Assembly: GCA_003131365.1 (NCBI GenBank)
Contig: PKVB01000128.1
Location: 6,312 to 14,985 of the forward strand
Reading direction: 5' to 3'
Source: Gemmatimonadota bacterium
GTDB taxonomy: Bacteria > Gemmatimonadota > Gemmatimonadetes > Gemmatimonadales > Gemmatimonadaceae
DNA length: 8,674 bases
Under the pieces are notes generated by a model. The model ran no database searches. It was not told where the DNA came from and saw only the letters and a list, made by a program, of their open reading frames with translations. Shown here in pieces: positions 1-6,243 of the stretch; the first letter of the stretch is position 1, and every line of letters begins with the position of its first letter. Made by a program: the position numbers and the translations under genes.

Positions 1-841
1 CCACAAAGCGGGGCGTCGATGTGACAGCCGATCCGACAGCGCCGACTTTCGCGCTGTCGATGTTGGCGCCGAGCAGCGCGTCCGCGACACGGCTATTGAT
101 GTAAAGGAAGGAAGGCAGCTCGGGATCAGTTCCATCCCTGAGAAGCTGATTCGGCTGCTGAAAGATCTGAATCATCTGCGGGGGCATGGCTTCGAGACTC
201 GCGACGGCGATTCCGGCCGCGTTGGCGAAGTGTTGTGTCGCGATCCCGCGGTTGACGCCGCCGCCCGAACCCTGCGTAACGCCGGCAGCATTGAGTCTCA
301 GCACGACGAGCTTTCCCGCGGTCGCCGCAGGATCAATGAGCGAGGCGGAATCGCCCCACGTTCCGCCGAAGATCGCCTGCACTCCGTTGAGGGTTCGGGC
401 AGCTGAACCCTGATCCCGCAGGACATAGTCCGTCCATGGAGCGAATGCGGTCGTCCCGACCACCAGCTTGCTGGCCGCGTCGAACTTGCGATCGACGACG
501 TTCACCGCCTGGAAGAAGGTGCCGTTGTCACCCATCGGAGTGAGGCCCATCCGTTTCACTTCACTCGCGATGTACTCCACGCCTTTCACGTTGCCGGCGG
601 TCGCCAACAGACGACCCTGCATGGAATCGTCGGCGAAGATGTAAAGGCGAGTCTTGAGGTCGGCGGGCGTGATGGCGGCGGTCGTAGGCGTCGGCGTGTG
701 AACACGACCGCGCATCAGCACATCCCAGGTCGGTGGCGCGCCGGCGTCGGAAGGAGCGGTCGCGGCTTGTTGAGCGGCAGCCGAGCCCGCAATAAGGGAC
801 GCCGCGACTAGGGCGGTGGTTCTCAGGAGGGTGGTTCTCAT
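1..841 (-). CDS. Secreted M28-family (Zn aminopeptidase-like) peptidase, N-terminal part only
   Basis: The ATG at 841 opens a frame that stays open for 280 codons to the left edge, so the C-terminus is missing. Residues 1-24 form a signal peptide: basic MRTTLLRTT, a hydrophobic Leu/Val/Ala stretch and a cleavage-like AAA-QQ, so an exported protein is expected. Residues 66-112 (LYIFADDSMQGR, then GVEYIASEVKRMGL, then GDNGTFFQ) match the N-terminal part of M28 peptidases common in soil bacteria. Residues about 118-275 fit the inserted PA-like domain (AIFGGTWGD, GKLVVLRLN). The zinc ligands that define M28 should lie beyond the edge, so catalysis cannot be verified. The start has no Shine-Dalgarno; the upstream 25 bases are pyrimidine-rich. 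It lies 93 bases downstream of the DinB gene on the same strand, with no clear terminator between, so read-through is possible. Confidence 0.75.
   Translation of the reverse strand, partial: MRTTLLRTTALVAASLIAGSAAAQQAATAPSDAGAPPTWDVLMRGRVHTPTPTTAAITPADLKTRLYIFADDSMQGRLLATAGNVKGVEYIASEVKRMGLTPMGDNGTFFQAVNVVDRKFDAASKLVVGTTAFAPWTDYVLRDQGSAARTLNGVQAIFGGTWGDSASLIDPAATAGKLVVLRLNAAGVTQGSGGGVNRGIATQHFANAAGIAVASLEAMPPQMIQIFQQPNQLLRDGTDPELPSFLYINSRVADALLGANIDSAKVGAVGSAVTSTPRFV
815..840 (-). repeat. 11-bp direct repeat, 15-bp period, at the M28 start codon
   Basis: TGAGAACCACC occurs twice (plus-strand 815-825 and 830-840, as ggtggttctca), separated by four bases. The repeat covers all but the first base of the start codon and codons 2-4, then recurs in frame, giving the encoded RTT-LL-RTT. 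It looks like a small in-frame tandem duplication of five codons in the basic region of the signal peptide. Coding effect is minimal. Confidence 0.8.
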
Positions 842-934
842 GTGGTTGGGAAGGAGAGAGATGCCTGCGCAGGGAGTCGAAGCTATGGGAATTAGACACC
901 GGCGGGGTGGGATTTGTTTGCCCTGCCGTGCGAT

Positions 935-1456
935 TCAGGCCTTACGGCGGCCCGGGTGGAAAGTGTCGACCGCGCGCTTGAGCAGAGCGATCTGGCCCTC
1001 GTGATACGTGTGGTGCTGGAGCAGTCCCCGGATCAGAGTCCCGACGGTCACGCCGGCCCCGAGCGACGGATCGCGCTGGTCCCCGATCCAGCGAAGCAGG
1101 TCGTCCGGCTCGAGCGAATCAACCACGGCCTCCAGCTCCTTATGAGCGGCTGCGAGATCTCCCTGTGCCGAACGCCAGGCGGCCTTCCCTCCACCGACAT
1201 CGGGTGTTGGCCAATCCTCGGGCGGAGATTTCGGGGCGGAGCCCCGGACGCGGGAGGCAACCTCGTGCGTCCACGCCGTCATGTGAAGCACGATCTCCCA
1301 GATCGTGTGGCCCCGCGGGATGTTCCTTAGCGCGGCGGCGTCGGCATCGATGCCCTTGAGCACAGTGGTGATCGACGAGCCGTGCCACGGGTCGCCGTCG
1401 TAGACCCGATGCAGGTCTTCCCGCAACGCTTCGAAATCGGATTTGGGGCGACTCAT
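935..1456 (-). CDS. DinB-fold (DUF1572/DinB_2-like) putative metal-dependent protein
   Basis: This 173-residue protein has the DinB/YfiT four-helix pattern. Features include DPWHGSSI (22-29), a helix with EIVLHMTAW (54-62), and a C-terminal helix with LLQHHTYHEGQIALLK (145-160). Such proteins normally bind one metal through three His; here H58, H148 and H152 are the likely triad. Family roles include thiol (mycothiol or bacillithiol) transferases and related detoxification enzymes, but most members of this subtype are uncharacterised, and no substrate can be assigned. The frame could begin at a GTG (1477) overlapping the MarR stop, but the ATG at 1456 is preferred because GAGGA lies six bases upstream and the family pattern begins there. 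It is the last gene of the VOC-MarR-DinB operon, 17 bases after the MarR stop, consistent with a stress or detoxification role. Confidence 0.85.
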   Translation of the reverse strand: MSRPKSDFEALREDLHRVYDGDPWHGSSITTVLKGIDADAAALRNIPRGHTIWEIVLHMTAWTHEVASRVRGSAPKSPPEDWPTPDVGGGKAAWRSAQGDLAAAHKELEAVVDSLEPDDLLRWIGDQRDPSLGAGVTVGTLIRGLLQHHTYHEGQIALLKRAVDTFHPGRRKA

Positions 1457-1462
1457 GTTCGT

Positions 1463-1467
1463 TCCTC
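1463..1467 (-). promoter_or_regulatory. Ribosome binding site deciding the DinB start
   Basis: On the minus strand GAGGA lies six bases before the ATG at 1456. The alternative GTG at 1477 would lie upstream of it and add seven residues that do not fit the family N-terminus. Confidence 0.65.
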
Positions 1468-1473
1468 GCTGGA

Positions 1474-1923
1474 TCACGCCGGCTTGCCGCGCATGCTCGC
1501 GACCAGGTCTCTCACAAGCTGAACCCCTCGGCGAAGCTCCGCCAGCTCCCTCGTTTTCATCTGCCCGACGGCACTCGCCAGCTTTTCGACCCGGCGAGCG
1601 CGCCCGGCTGAGAGAACCTTATGGCCTTTCGGCGTAGCCTCGATGTGCGTCAACCTCCTGTCGCGCGTGTCGCCCTTTCGCCTGACGAGACCATCCTTCT
1701 CGAGGCCCGTCACGATCCGGGTCATCGTCGGCGGCTTCACCTGTTCGGCCCTCGCGAGCTCACCGAGAGTGAGAGGTCCGCCAAAGACAACGACGGAGAG
1801 GGCCGAGAGACGGGGAGCCGACACCCCGCTGGCGTCATCTTCCCTTCGCAGCTGCCGCAGGAGATGGATCGCCGCAGAATGGAGCTGGTCTGCGAGCGCT
1901 TCCGCGTCCTTACCCTTCGTCAC
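1474..1923 (-). CDS. MarR-family winged-helix transcriptional regulator
   Basis: This 149-residue protein has normal length for a MarR dimeric repressor. An N-terminal dimerisation helix comes first (about 7-28). The helix-turn-helix follows: LTLGELARAEQV (51-62), then a recognition helix around KPPTMTRIVTGLEKDG (63-78). The wing is RKGDTRDRRLTHIEATPKG (82-100) with the diagnostic DxRDRR motif, and a C-terminal dimerisation helix ends the protein. There is no cysteine, so thiol-oxidation sensing of the OhrR type is excluded; ligand binding is more likely. The start is GTG at 1923, overlapping the VOC stop as GTGA. The only purine-rich stretch (GGAAG) sits too close for a normal Shine-Dalgarno, so translation is probably coupled to the VOC gene. 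The inverted repeat at 2338-2358 is its likely operator, giving autorepression. Confidence 0.93.
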   Translation of the reverse strand: MTKGKDAEALADQLHSAAIHLLRQLRREDDASGVSAPRLSALSVVVFGGPLTLGELARAEQVKPPTMTRIVTGLEKDGLVRRKGDTRDRRLTHIEATPKGHKVLSAGRARRVEKLASAVGQMKTRELAELRRGVQLVRDLVASMRGKPA

Positions 1924-2315
1924 GCTTCCGGGACTTCACTCATCAGGCCGACGACGTTTCCCTGGCCGTCCGAGAGCTCGCAGACCCAGATCTCTTTTCC
2001 ATTCATGCGGGCGATGACTCGTGGCTCCGCCAGGCTCTTCGCGCCGGAAGATTTGATGCGGGCGTGCGTCTCTCTGATGTCGGTGACGTCGTAGAACAGG
2101 ACTGCGTGCTGCTGGTCTCCGTCCTTACCCTGGGCTGCCGGACCGGCGAGCATCATTTGCACGCCGCCGCAATCGAAGAATGAAAGGGCTGGAGGTGCGT
2201 CGAACAGATGTCGCAATCCGAGTACGTCGCGATAGAAGGTTTTGGCCTCGTCGACAGAGTGGACTGGTATGGCGATCTGTTTGATGCGCGAAAGTGAGAC
2301 TGCCGAAGGGGTCAT
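1920..2315 (-). CDS. VOC-superfamily (glyoxalase/bleomycin-resistance fold) protein
   Basis: This 131-residue protein is a single VOC chain with two beta-alpha-beta-beta-beta modules. The first module is IKQIAIPVHSVDEAKTFYRDVLGL (11-34) followed by ALSFFDCGGVQMML (43-56). The second is HAVLFYDVTDIRETHARI (70-87), ending in ELSDGQGNVVGLMSEV (113-128). Classical metal-binding VOC enzymes use a His in the first strand; here that position is Q13, whereas H70 and E127 occupy other usual ligand positions. Metal use is therefore uncertain, and it could be a binding or sequestering protein rather than a lyase. The ATG at 2315 has GGAG six bases upstream. It is first gene of the operon, and its stop overlaps the MarR start by GTGA. 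A role in handling a toxic small molecule or electrophile sensed by the MarR protein is inferred. Confidence 0.88.
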   Translation of the reverse strand: MTPSAVSLSRIKQIAIPVHSVDEAKTFYRDVLGLRHLFDAPPALSFFDCGGVQMMLAGPAAQGKDGDQQHAVLFYDVTDIRETHARIKSSGAKSLAEPRVIARMNGKEIWVCELSDGQGNVVGLMSEVPEA

Positions 2316-2337
2316 CGAGTGCTCCGCTGATGGGGAG

Positions 2338-2358
2338 ATCGTTAGCTTGGCTAACGAT
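2338..2358. promoter_or_regulatory. Predicted MarR/SlyA-type operator
   Basis: A perfect 9-bp inverted repeat, ATCGTTAGC and GCTAACGAT, is separated by TTG. Its core TTAGC-TTG-GCTAA closely resembles the TTAGCAAGCTAA recognition sequence known for SlyA-type MarR proteins, with one extra spacer base. It overlaps the predicted -10 box and its centre is 33 bases upstream of the VOC start codon. The MarR gene is the second gene of the controlled operon. Binding here would block polymerase directly. Confidence 0.8.
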
Positions 2359-2382
2359 ATCTTTGCCCCGCATTTTGCGCAA
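2354..2382 (-). promoter_or_regulatory. Predicted sigma70-type promoter of the VOC-MarR-DinB operon
   Basis: On the minus strand a -35-like TTGCGC (2377-2382) and a -10-like TATCGT (2354-2359) are separated by 17 bases. The match is moderate (three and four of six bases). Its position directly over the inverted repeat supports it. The predicted transcript start is near 2347, giving a short untranslated leader of about 30 bases. Confidence 0.5.
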
Positions 2383-2399
2383 GTTGCGGAATCGGGGCA
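2364..2399. repeat. 7-bp inverted repeat between the ATPase gene and the VOC operon
   Basis: TGCCCCG (2364-2370) and CGGGGCA (2393-2399) are perfect inverted arms around 22 bases that contain the palindrome TTGCGCAA (2375-2382). On the minus strand no U-run follows, so it is not a convincing intrinsic terminator for the ATPase gene. It may be a second protein-binding site flanking the -35 region. Confidence 0.4.
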
Positions 2400-2425
2400 T
2401 CAGGCGCGGAACCTTCGCCGAGCCG

Positions 2426-5143
2426 CTAGTCGGGGGGCGCCACCGGCTTTTTGCGGTCCTTGGCCCGCAACTCCTTCTCGACCATCTCGCCCAGGTCGCG
2501 CAATGACTCGACGTCCTCGTCGCCGAACTCGCGCGGCACCTTGTCCATGATGCAGAGCGTCCCGACGTTGTGGCCACCCGGTCCCTTCACCGGCTGGGCC
2601 GCGTAGAACCTGATGTGCGGCTCCCCGAGCACCAACGGATTCTCGGCGAATCTTGGATCGAGCACCGCGTCCTCCACCACGAAGACTTCGTCGCCGTTGA
2701 TCGCATGGCCGCAGAACGAATGGTCGCGGGTGCTATCGGGTATGGGAAGGCCCTGCCTCGACTTGAACCACTGGCGGTCGCCCTCGACGAACGAAATGCC
2801 CGCGAAGGGAACGGTGAACACGCGCTGCGCCATGCGGCTGATCTTGTCGAAGCGCTCCTCGGGTGGCGACTCGATAGCGGCGCCGCTCAGGCGGAATTCC
2901 ACCAGCCGCTCCGCCTCGTCCTGAGGGATGAGCGGGCGCATTACTTCCTCCGTCTCCGACCAAAGTCCGCGGCTCCTCATCACCGCGGTTACGCGCGCGC
3001 GGAATCGACTTGCATCGATCGGCTCGTGGAGGACATCGTCCACGCCCTGCGACAACAGATCATTGGTCTCGCTCTCCGAGCCAGCCGGCGCCACGACGAT
3101 GATCGGCATGTCCACTAGCCCGACGACCGTGCGTGCCGCGTGTACGACCTGCCGTCCATCGAGGATCGGAAGCTTGAGTGTCACGACCAGCGCGTCGGGC
3201 GGATCCTGCGCCAGAATGCCGAGCGCGGCCGCGCCGTCGTTGGCTATCTGCACGGCGAAGCGGGCTTCCACCAGGATGTCGTTGAAGCGCACGCGATCAG
3301 TTTTGTCACCTACCGCCAGCAGCACTCTCGATGGCTTGGCCACTCCGTCCGCGTCGAGCTCGGGAACGTACTCTGCGGATACCCGCGGCGTGTTGGAGCG
3401 CGGAGTCCGGCGACGCTCGAACTCCGTGTACGGAATTACTTCCTCGGCGGTGGTGTCGCCTTCGGCAATATGCCATAGCGCGTCGGCGTCGAACGTGTGC
3501 AGCGCGTTTGTTCGCAGTGCGTGCGAGCGGAGCTCGTCGGCAGACTTACCTATCGTGATCATGCCACGGATCTCGGGCGTGATCTCGAGAAACTCGATGA
3601 TCGGAAGCCGGCCCGTGTAACCCGTGAACCCGCACTCGGCGCAACCGGTCGCCTTCACGTGCCTCGCCGTTCCGTAGACGCGCTGCTGCGCGGCGCGAAC
3701 CATCGGGTGCAACTCCTCGACCGGGGCCTCGTACCGGCAGTGGGGACAGACCTTGCGGACGAGACGCTGGGCGGTGACGCCGATGAGACCGGCCGCGACC
3801 CTGAATGGCTCGACGCCGATGTTCGATAGACGCGGGATCGCGCCGATTGCGTCGTTCGTATGCAGCGTGGAGAGTACCAGGTGTCCGGTCATCGCGGCCT
3901 GGAACGCAATGTTCGCCGTCTCCTGGTCACGAATTTCTCCGACGAGTAGCACGTCCGGATCCTGACGCAGCACCGAGCGCAGTACGCCGGCGAAGGTGAG
4001 GCCCTGTTTTTCGTTCACCTGCACCTGGTTGACGCCGCTCAGACGATACTCGACCGGGTCTTCCACGGTGACGATATTCACCGATTCGCCGCGGCGCGTG
4101 TTGAGCGCGGCGTAGAGGGTCGTCGTTTTTCCGGAGCCGGTCGGCCCGGTTACCAGCAGAATACCCTGCTCGCGCATGAGAAGCGCCTGGAATCTCTCGA
4201 GCAGCGATGGCATGAAGCCGAGCGTTGCCATCGAGACTTGTACCGACTTCTCGTTGAGAAGGCGCATCACGACTTTTTCGCCAACGCGCGTCGGAAGCAC
4301 GGAGACACGGAGAGCTACTTCCTCTCCGCCCACGCGCACCTTCGCGCGACCGTCCTGGGGGCGGAAACGCTCGGCGACGTCCAGGTCGGACATGATCTTG
4401 ATACGCGAGACGACCGGGCCGACGCCGATGAAGCGCGGGAGCACCATGATGTTTTTCAGCAGCCCATCGATGCGGAAGCGCACCAGCGTCGATGTCTCGT
4501 CGTGCTCGATGTGGATGTCGGAAGCGCGAAGCTTGATCGCGTTGGCGATGATCGCGTCGACGAGCTTGATGACCGGCGCATGCACGCGCAGCAGCGCGGC
4601 TTCGTTCTGCTCCTCCTCCTTGATCTGCTCGACGCCGACGGCCTGGTCGAGCTTCTCGATCAGGCCATAGATCATCGCATCGGGGCGGAGCGTGTCCGAG
4701 ACCAGCTTGTCGAGCTGGCCCGGCGGGCAGAACAGCGGCGTCACCTCGCGGCTGGTCGCCCAGCTCACGCGCTGGATCGCTTCCTGGTCGAGCGGGTTGG
4801 CCATCGCGAGCCAGACCATGCGACTGTCGACTTTTACGGGCAGCACGTTGTGCTCCCGGCAAAGCTTCTCGGGCAGGATCTGCGCGGCGTTCTTGTCGAT
4901 TTCGTTGGGATTCAAATCGACGTAGTCGATTCGAAAGGCTTCCTTGACGACTTCGGCGATCTCCTTGAACGACAGGACGTCACCATCGATGAGGGCCTGC
5001 GCGACGTACGGCTTCTGCTGAAAGCGCCAACGCTTGATCAACTCGGGCGTGACGCCTGGCATGGTCCCAACGAGGGCGACCAGCCACTCGTCCTTGAAGC
5101 GGAATTTTCGCTCGTTGGGCTGTGGGTCAGCAGGTATCGTCAT
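2426..5143 (-). CDS. GspE/PilB-type motor ATPase fused to a degenerate receiver and a GAF domain
   Basis: This 905-residue protein is far longer than the roughly 560-600 residues of normal GspE/PilB. Residues about 15-155 resemble the GspE N-terminal domain, without an obvious RLG-type c-di-GMP motif. The hexameric ATPase core follows: aspartate box region (SDIHIEHD to RFRIDGLL, 208-229), Walker A GPTGSGKT (333-340), Walker B DVLLVGEIRD (397-406), His box TGHLVLSTLHTND (419-431), and the zinc tetracysteine C466/C469/C501/C504. A linker (572-604) leads to a receiver-like domain (605-725). There the phosphoacceptor Asp is T655, the conserved Thr is A685 and the conserved Lys is E707, so it should not be phosphorylated. 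Residues 742-893 form a GAF domain (VPFAGISFVEGDRQWFKSR, FCGHAI, GEPHIRFYAAQPV, GTLCIMD). The protein should be cytoplasmic, powering pilus or secretion-filament assembly. No pilus gene is adjacent. A TTG at 5323 would add 60 Arg-rich, non-family residues; the ATG at 5143 fits better, with GGAAG close upstream. Confidence 0.92.
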   Translation of the reverse strand: MTIPADPQPNERKFRFKDEWLVALVGTMPGVTPELIKRWRFQQKPYVAQALIDGDVLSFKEIAEVVKEAFRIDYVDLNPNEIDKNAAQILPEKLCREHNVLPVKVDSRMVWLAMANPLDQEAIQRVSWATSREVTPLFCPPGQLDKLVSDTLRPDAMIYGLIEKLDQAVGVEQIKEEEQNEAALLRVHAPVIKLVDAIIANAIKLRASDIHIEHDETSTLVRFRIDGLLKNIMVLPRFIGVGPVVSRIKIMSDLDVAERFRPQDGRAKVRVGGEEVALRVSVLPTRVGEKVVMRLLNEKSVQVSMATLGFMPSLLERFQALLMREQGILLVTGPTGSGKTTTLYAALNTRRGESVNIVTVEDPVEYRLSGVNQVQVNEKQGLTFAGVLRSVLRQDPDVLLVGEIRDQETANIAFQAAMTGHLVLSTLHTNDAIGAIPRLSNIGVEPFRVAAGLIGVTAQRLVRKVCPHCRYEAPVEELHPMVRAAQQRVYGTARHVKATGCAECGFTGYTGRLPIIEFLEITPEIRGMITIGKSADELRSHALRTNALHTFDADALWHIAEGDTTAEEVIPYTEFERRRTPRSNTPRVSAEYVPELDADGVAKPSRVLLAVGDKTDRVRFNDILVEARFAVQIANDGAAALGILAQDPPDALVVTLKLPILDGRQVVHAARTVVGLVDMPIIVVAPAGSESETNDLLSQGVDDVLHEPIDASRFRARVTAVMRSRGLWSETEEVMRPLIPQDEAERLVEFRLSGAAIESPPEERFDKISRMAQRVFTVPFAGISFVEGDRQWFKSRQGLPIPDSTRDHSFCGHAINGDEVFVVEDAVLDPRFAENPLVLGEPHIRFYAAQPVKGPGGHNVGTLCIMDKVPREFGDEDVESLRDLGEMVEKELRAKDRKKPVAPPD

Positions 5144-5177
5144 GTCTTCCAGTGGGGCACTTCCGGGGCGTTTCTGA

Positions 5178-5200
5178 CCTGCTCTTCTATAGAGGGCAGG
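5178..5200. repeat. Imperfect inverted repeat over the candidate ATPase -10 box
   Basis: The 23-bp element has 8-base arms, CCTGCTCT and AGGGCAGG, matching at seven of eight positions around a TCTATA centre. It covers the TATAGA box on the minus strand. The size and position suit a dimeric regulator, and the divergent Crp/Fnr protein is the obvious candidate, although the sequence is not a standard CRP or FNR site. Confidence 0.45.
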
Positions 5201-5255
5201 CCGTCTAAATGACTGTTCTGACCCTCCGAAGATAACACCTGTGAGGCGACGGGAG

Positions 5256-5309
5256 CCGAGGCCGCGGCGAGCGACGTTCCGCAGGCCGCCGCTCGTAACC
5301 TGGCCTCGG
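5256..5309. repeat. Nested inverted repeat in the divergent region
   Basis: The outer arms CCGAGGCC (5256-5263) and GGCCTCGG (5302-5309) are perfect, as are the inner arms CGAGCG (5268-5273) and CGCTCG (5290-5295). Four and six unpaired bases separate the two stems. There is no T-run on either side, so it is not an intrinsic terminator. It could be a regulator site or a structured leader. Confidence 0.6.
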
Positions 5310-5414
5310 TTCGGTACTTGCAAAACCGGCCATGCCCACCAGGATTACTCTCGTCGCCGATCCTAGCGGTCCTGAACTCTCACAACGTCCCAATGGGGCG
5401 GTTTCCGGCTCTTT

Positions 5415-6179
5415 ATGACAGTTCCATCGATCCAGGCTGGTCACGTCCAGCGGGGAGGGTCAGCCCCGAAGCGCGCCCCCGCGGCCGGCATTCGCAACAA
5501 GATCCTGAATCTTCTTCCTCCGAAAGAGCTGAAGGCGGTGCTCGAGCGGTGCGAGATGGTGACAATCGACCCCGAGGAAATCATTTTCCGGAGGAATGAG
5601 CCAATTCCCTTTGCTTACTTTCCGGACAACTGCGTGATCTCGCTCGTCACGGAGATGGAAGATGGCGACGCTGTCGAGGCGATGACCGTTGGGAACGATG
5701 GGTTCGTGGGGATGGCGGCTTTTCATGGTGTCTCTTCGTCGCGCCTCAAGGCGATCGGTCAGATCTCAGGCGAGGCCAGGCGCCTCGTGACGGATGATTT
5801 CCTTGAGCTGGCGCGGGAGTTCGAAGGCCTCAGGCGGCTGCTGCATCGCTACAGCCACTTCGTGTTCGAGACAGTCTCGCAGTCGGCCGCTTGCAACAGA
5901 CTCCATGTCATCGAGCAGAGGGCCGCGCGCTGGCTGCTGATGTCGGAGGACCGCGTCGGGCGCAACCAGTTCGACCTGACGCAGGAGTTCCTGGCCGAGA
6001 TGCTGGGAGTGAGGCGGCCGGGCGTGACGGTGGCGATGGGCGTTCTGGAGAAGGCCGGCCTAGTCGCGCACGGCCGCGGCAACATCACGGTGGTCAACCG
6101 CATAGGCCTCGAGAAAGCGGCGTGCGAGTGCTACCGGATTATCAAGGCGAGGCAGGGTGAGTTGTTCGGCTGGACGTAG
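5415..6179 (+). CDS. Crp/Fnr-family transcriptional regulator
   Basis: The 254-residue protein has a beta-roll sensor domain (about 28-125; EEIIFRRNEPIPFAYFPDNCVISLV, then GNDGFVGMAAFHG). A long dimerisation helix follows (about 137-178), then a winged helix (about 185-228) with DLTQEFLAEMLGVRRPGVTVAMGVLEKAGL (187-216). The cyclic-nucleotide phosphate motif (GE with a downstream RSA/RTA) is not present, and there is no N-terminal FNR-type cysteine cluster (cysteines only at 46, 73, 160 and 238). Direct cAMP or 4Fe-4S sensing of the standard type is therefore unlikely and the signal is unknown. The first 25 residues look disordered. ATG 5415 is the only reasonable start but lacks a good Shine-Dalgarno. 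It is transcribed away from the motor ATPase gene and probably regulates itself, that gene, or both (inference). It ends 64 bases from the convergent monooxygenase gene, with no clear terminator. Confidence 0.93.
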   Translation: MTVPSIQAGHVQRGGSAPKRAPAAGIRNKILNLLPPKELKAVLERCEMVTIDPEEIIFRRNEPIPFAYFPDNCVISLVTEMEDGDAVEAMTVGNDGFVGMAAFHGVSSSRLKAIGQISGEARRLVTDDFLELAREFEGLRRLLHRYSHFVFETVSQSAACNRLHVIEQRAARWLLMSEDRVGRNQFDLTQEFLAEMLGVRRPGVTVAMGVLEKAGLVAHGRGNITVVNRIGLEKAACECYRIIKARQGELFGWT

Positions 6180-6243
6180 AGAGCGCGAGGCTCACTTGCC
6201 ACTGCAAAACCGAACCAGGGACCTGATGCCAGAGTCCAGCCGC

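Larger units (their letters stand above)
5144..5414. promoter_or_regulatory. Divergent intergenic region between the motor ATPase and the Crp/Fnr regulator
   Basis: This 271-base region must hold the promoters of both divergent genes. Only one weak box is visible: TATAGA (5186-5191, minus strand), about 40 bases before the ATPase start, with no good -35. Two inverted repeats are listed separately. No classical TGTGA-N6-TCACA or TTGAT-N4-ATCAA palindrome is present. Upstream of the plus-strand gene I find no strong promoter or Shine-Dalgarno. Confidence 0.5.

Noticed and set aside
1457..1477. GTG start at 1477 for the DinB protein
   Set aside because: It would overlap the MarR stop neatly, but the ATG at 1456 has GAGGA at six bases and gives the normal N-terminus.
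2364..2399. Intrinsic terminator after the motor ATPase gene
   Set aside because: The seven-base arms enclose 22 bases and are not followed by a U-tract on the minus strand; kept only as an inverted repeat.
4238..5212. Long plus-strand open frame (324 codons) opposite the motor ATPase gene
   Set aside because: Its composition (Asp, Arg, Leu, His rich, without domain pattern) is that of an antisense shadow of a GC-rich gene, and the minus-strand protein has unambiguous ATPase motifs.
5144..5323. 60-codon N-terminal extension of the motor ATPase from a TTG at 5323
   Set aside because: The extension is Arg/Gly-rich without family resemblance and would consume most of the divergent promoter region; ATG 5143 matches the expected family N-terminus.
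6180..6243. Terminator between the convergent Crp/Fnr and monooxygenase genes
   Set aside because: Only a four-base GAGC/GCTC pairing is visible and no T-run follows on either strand.
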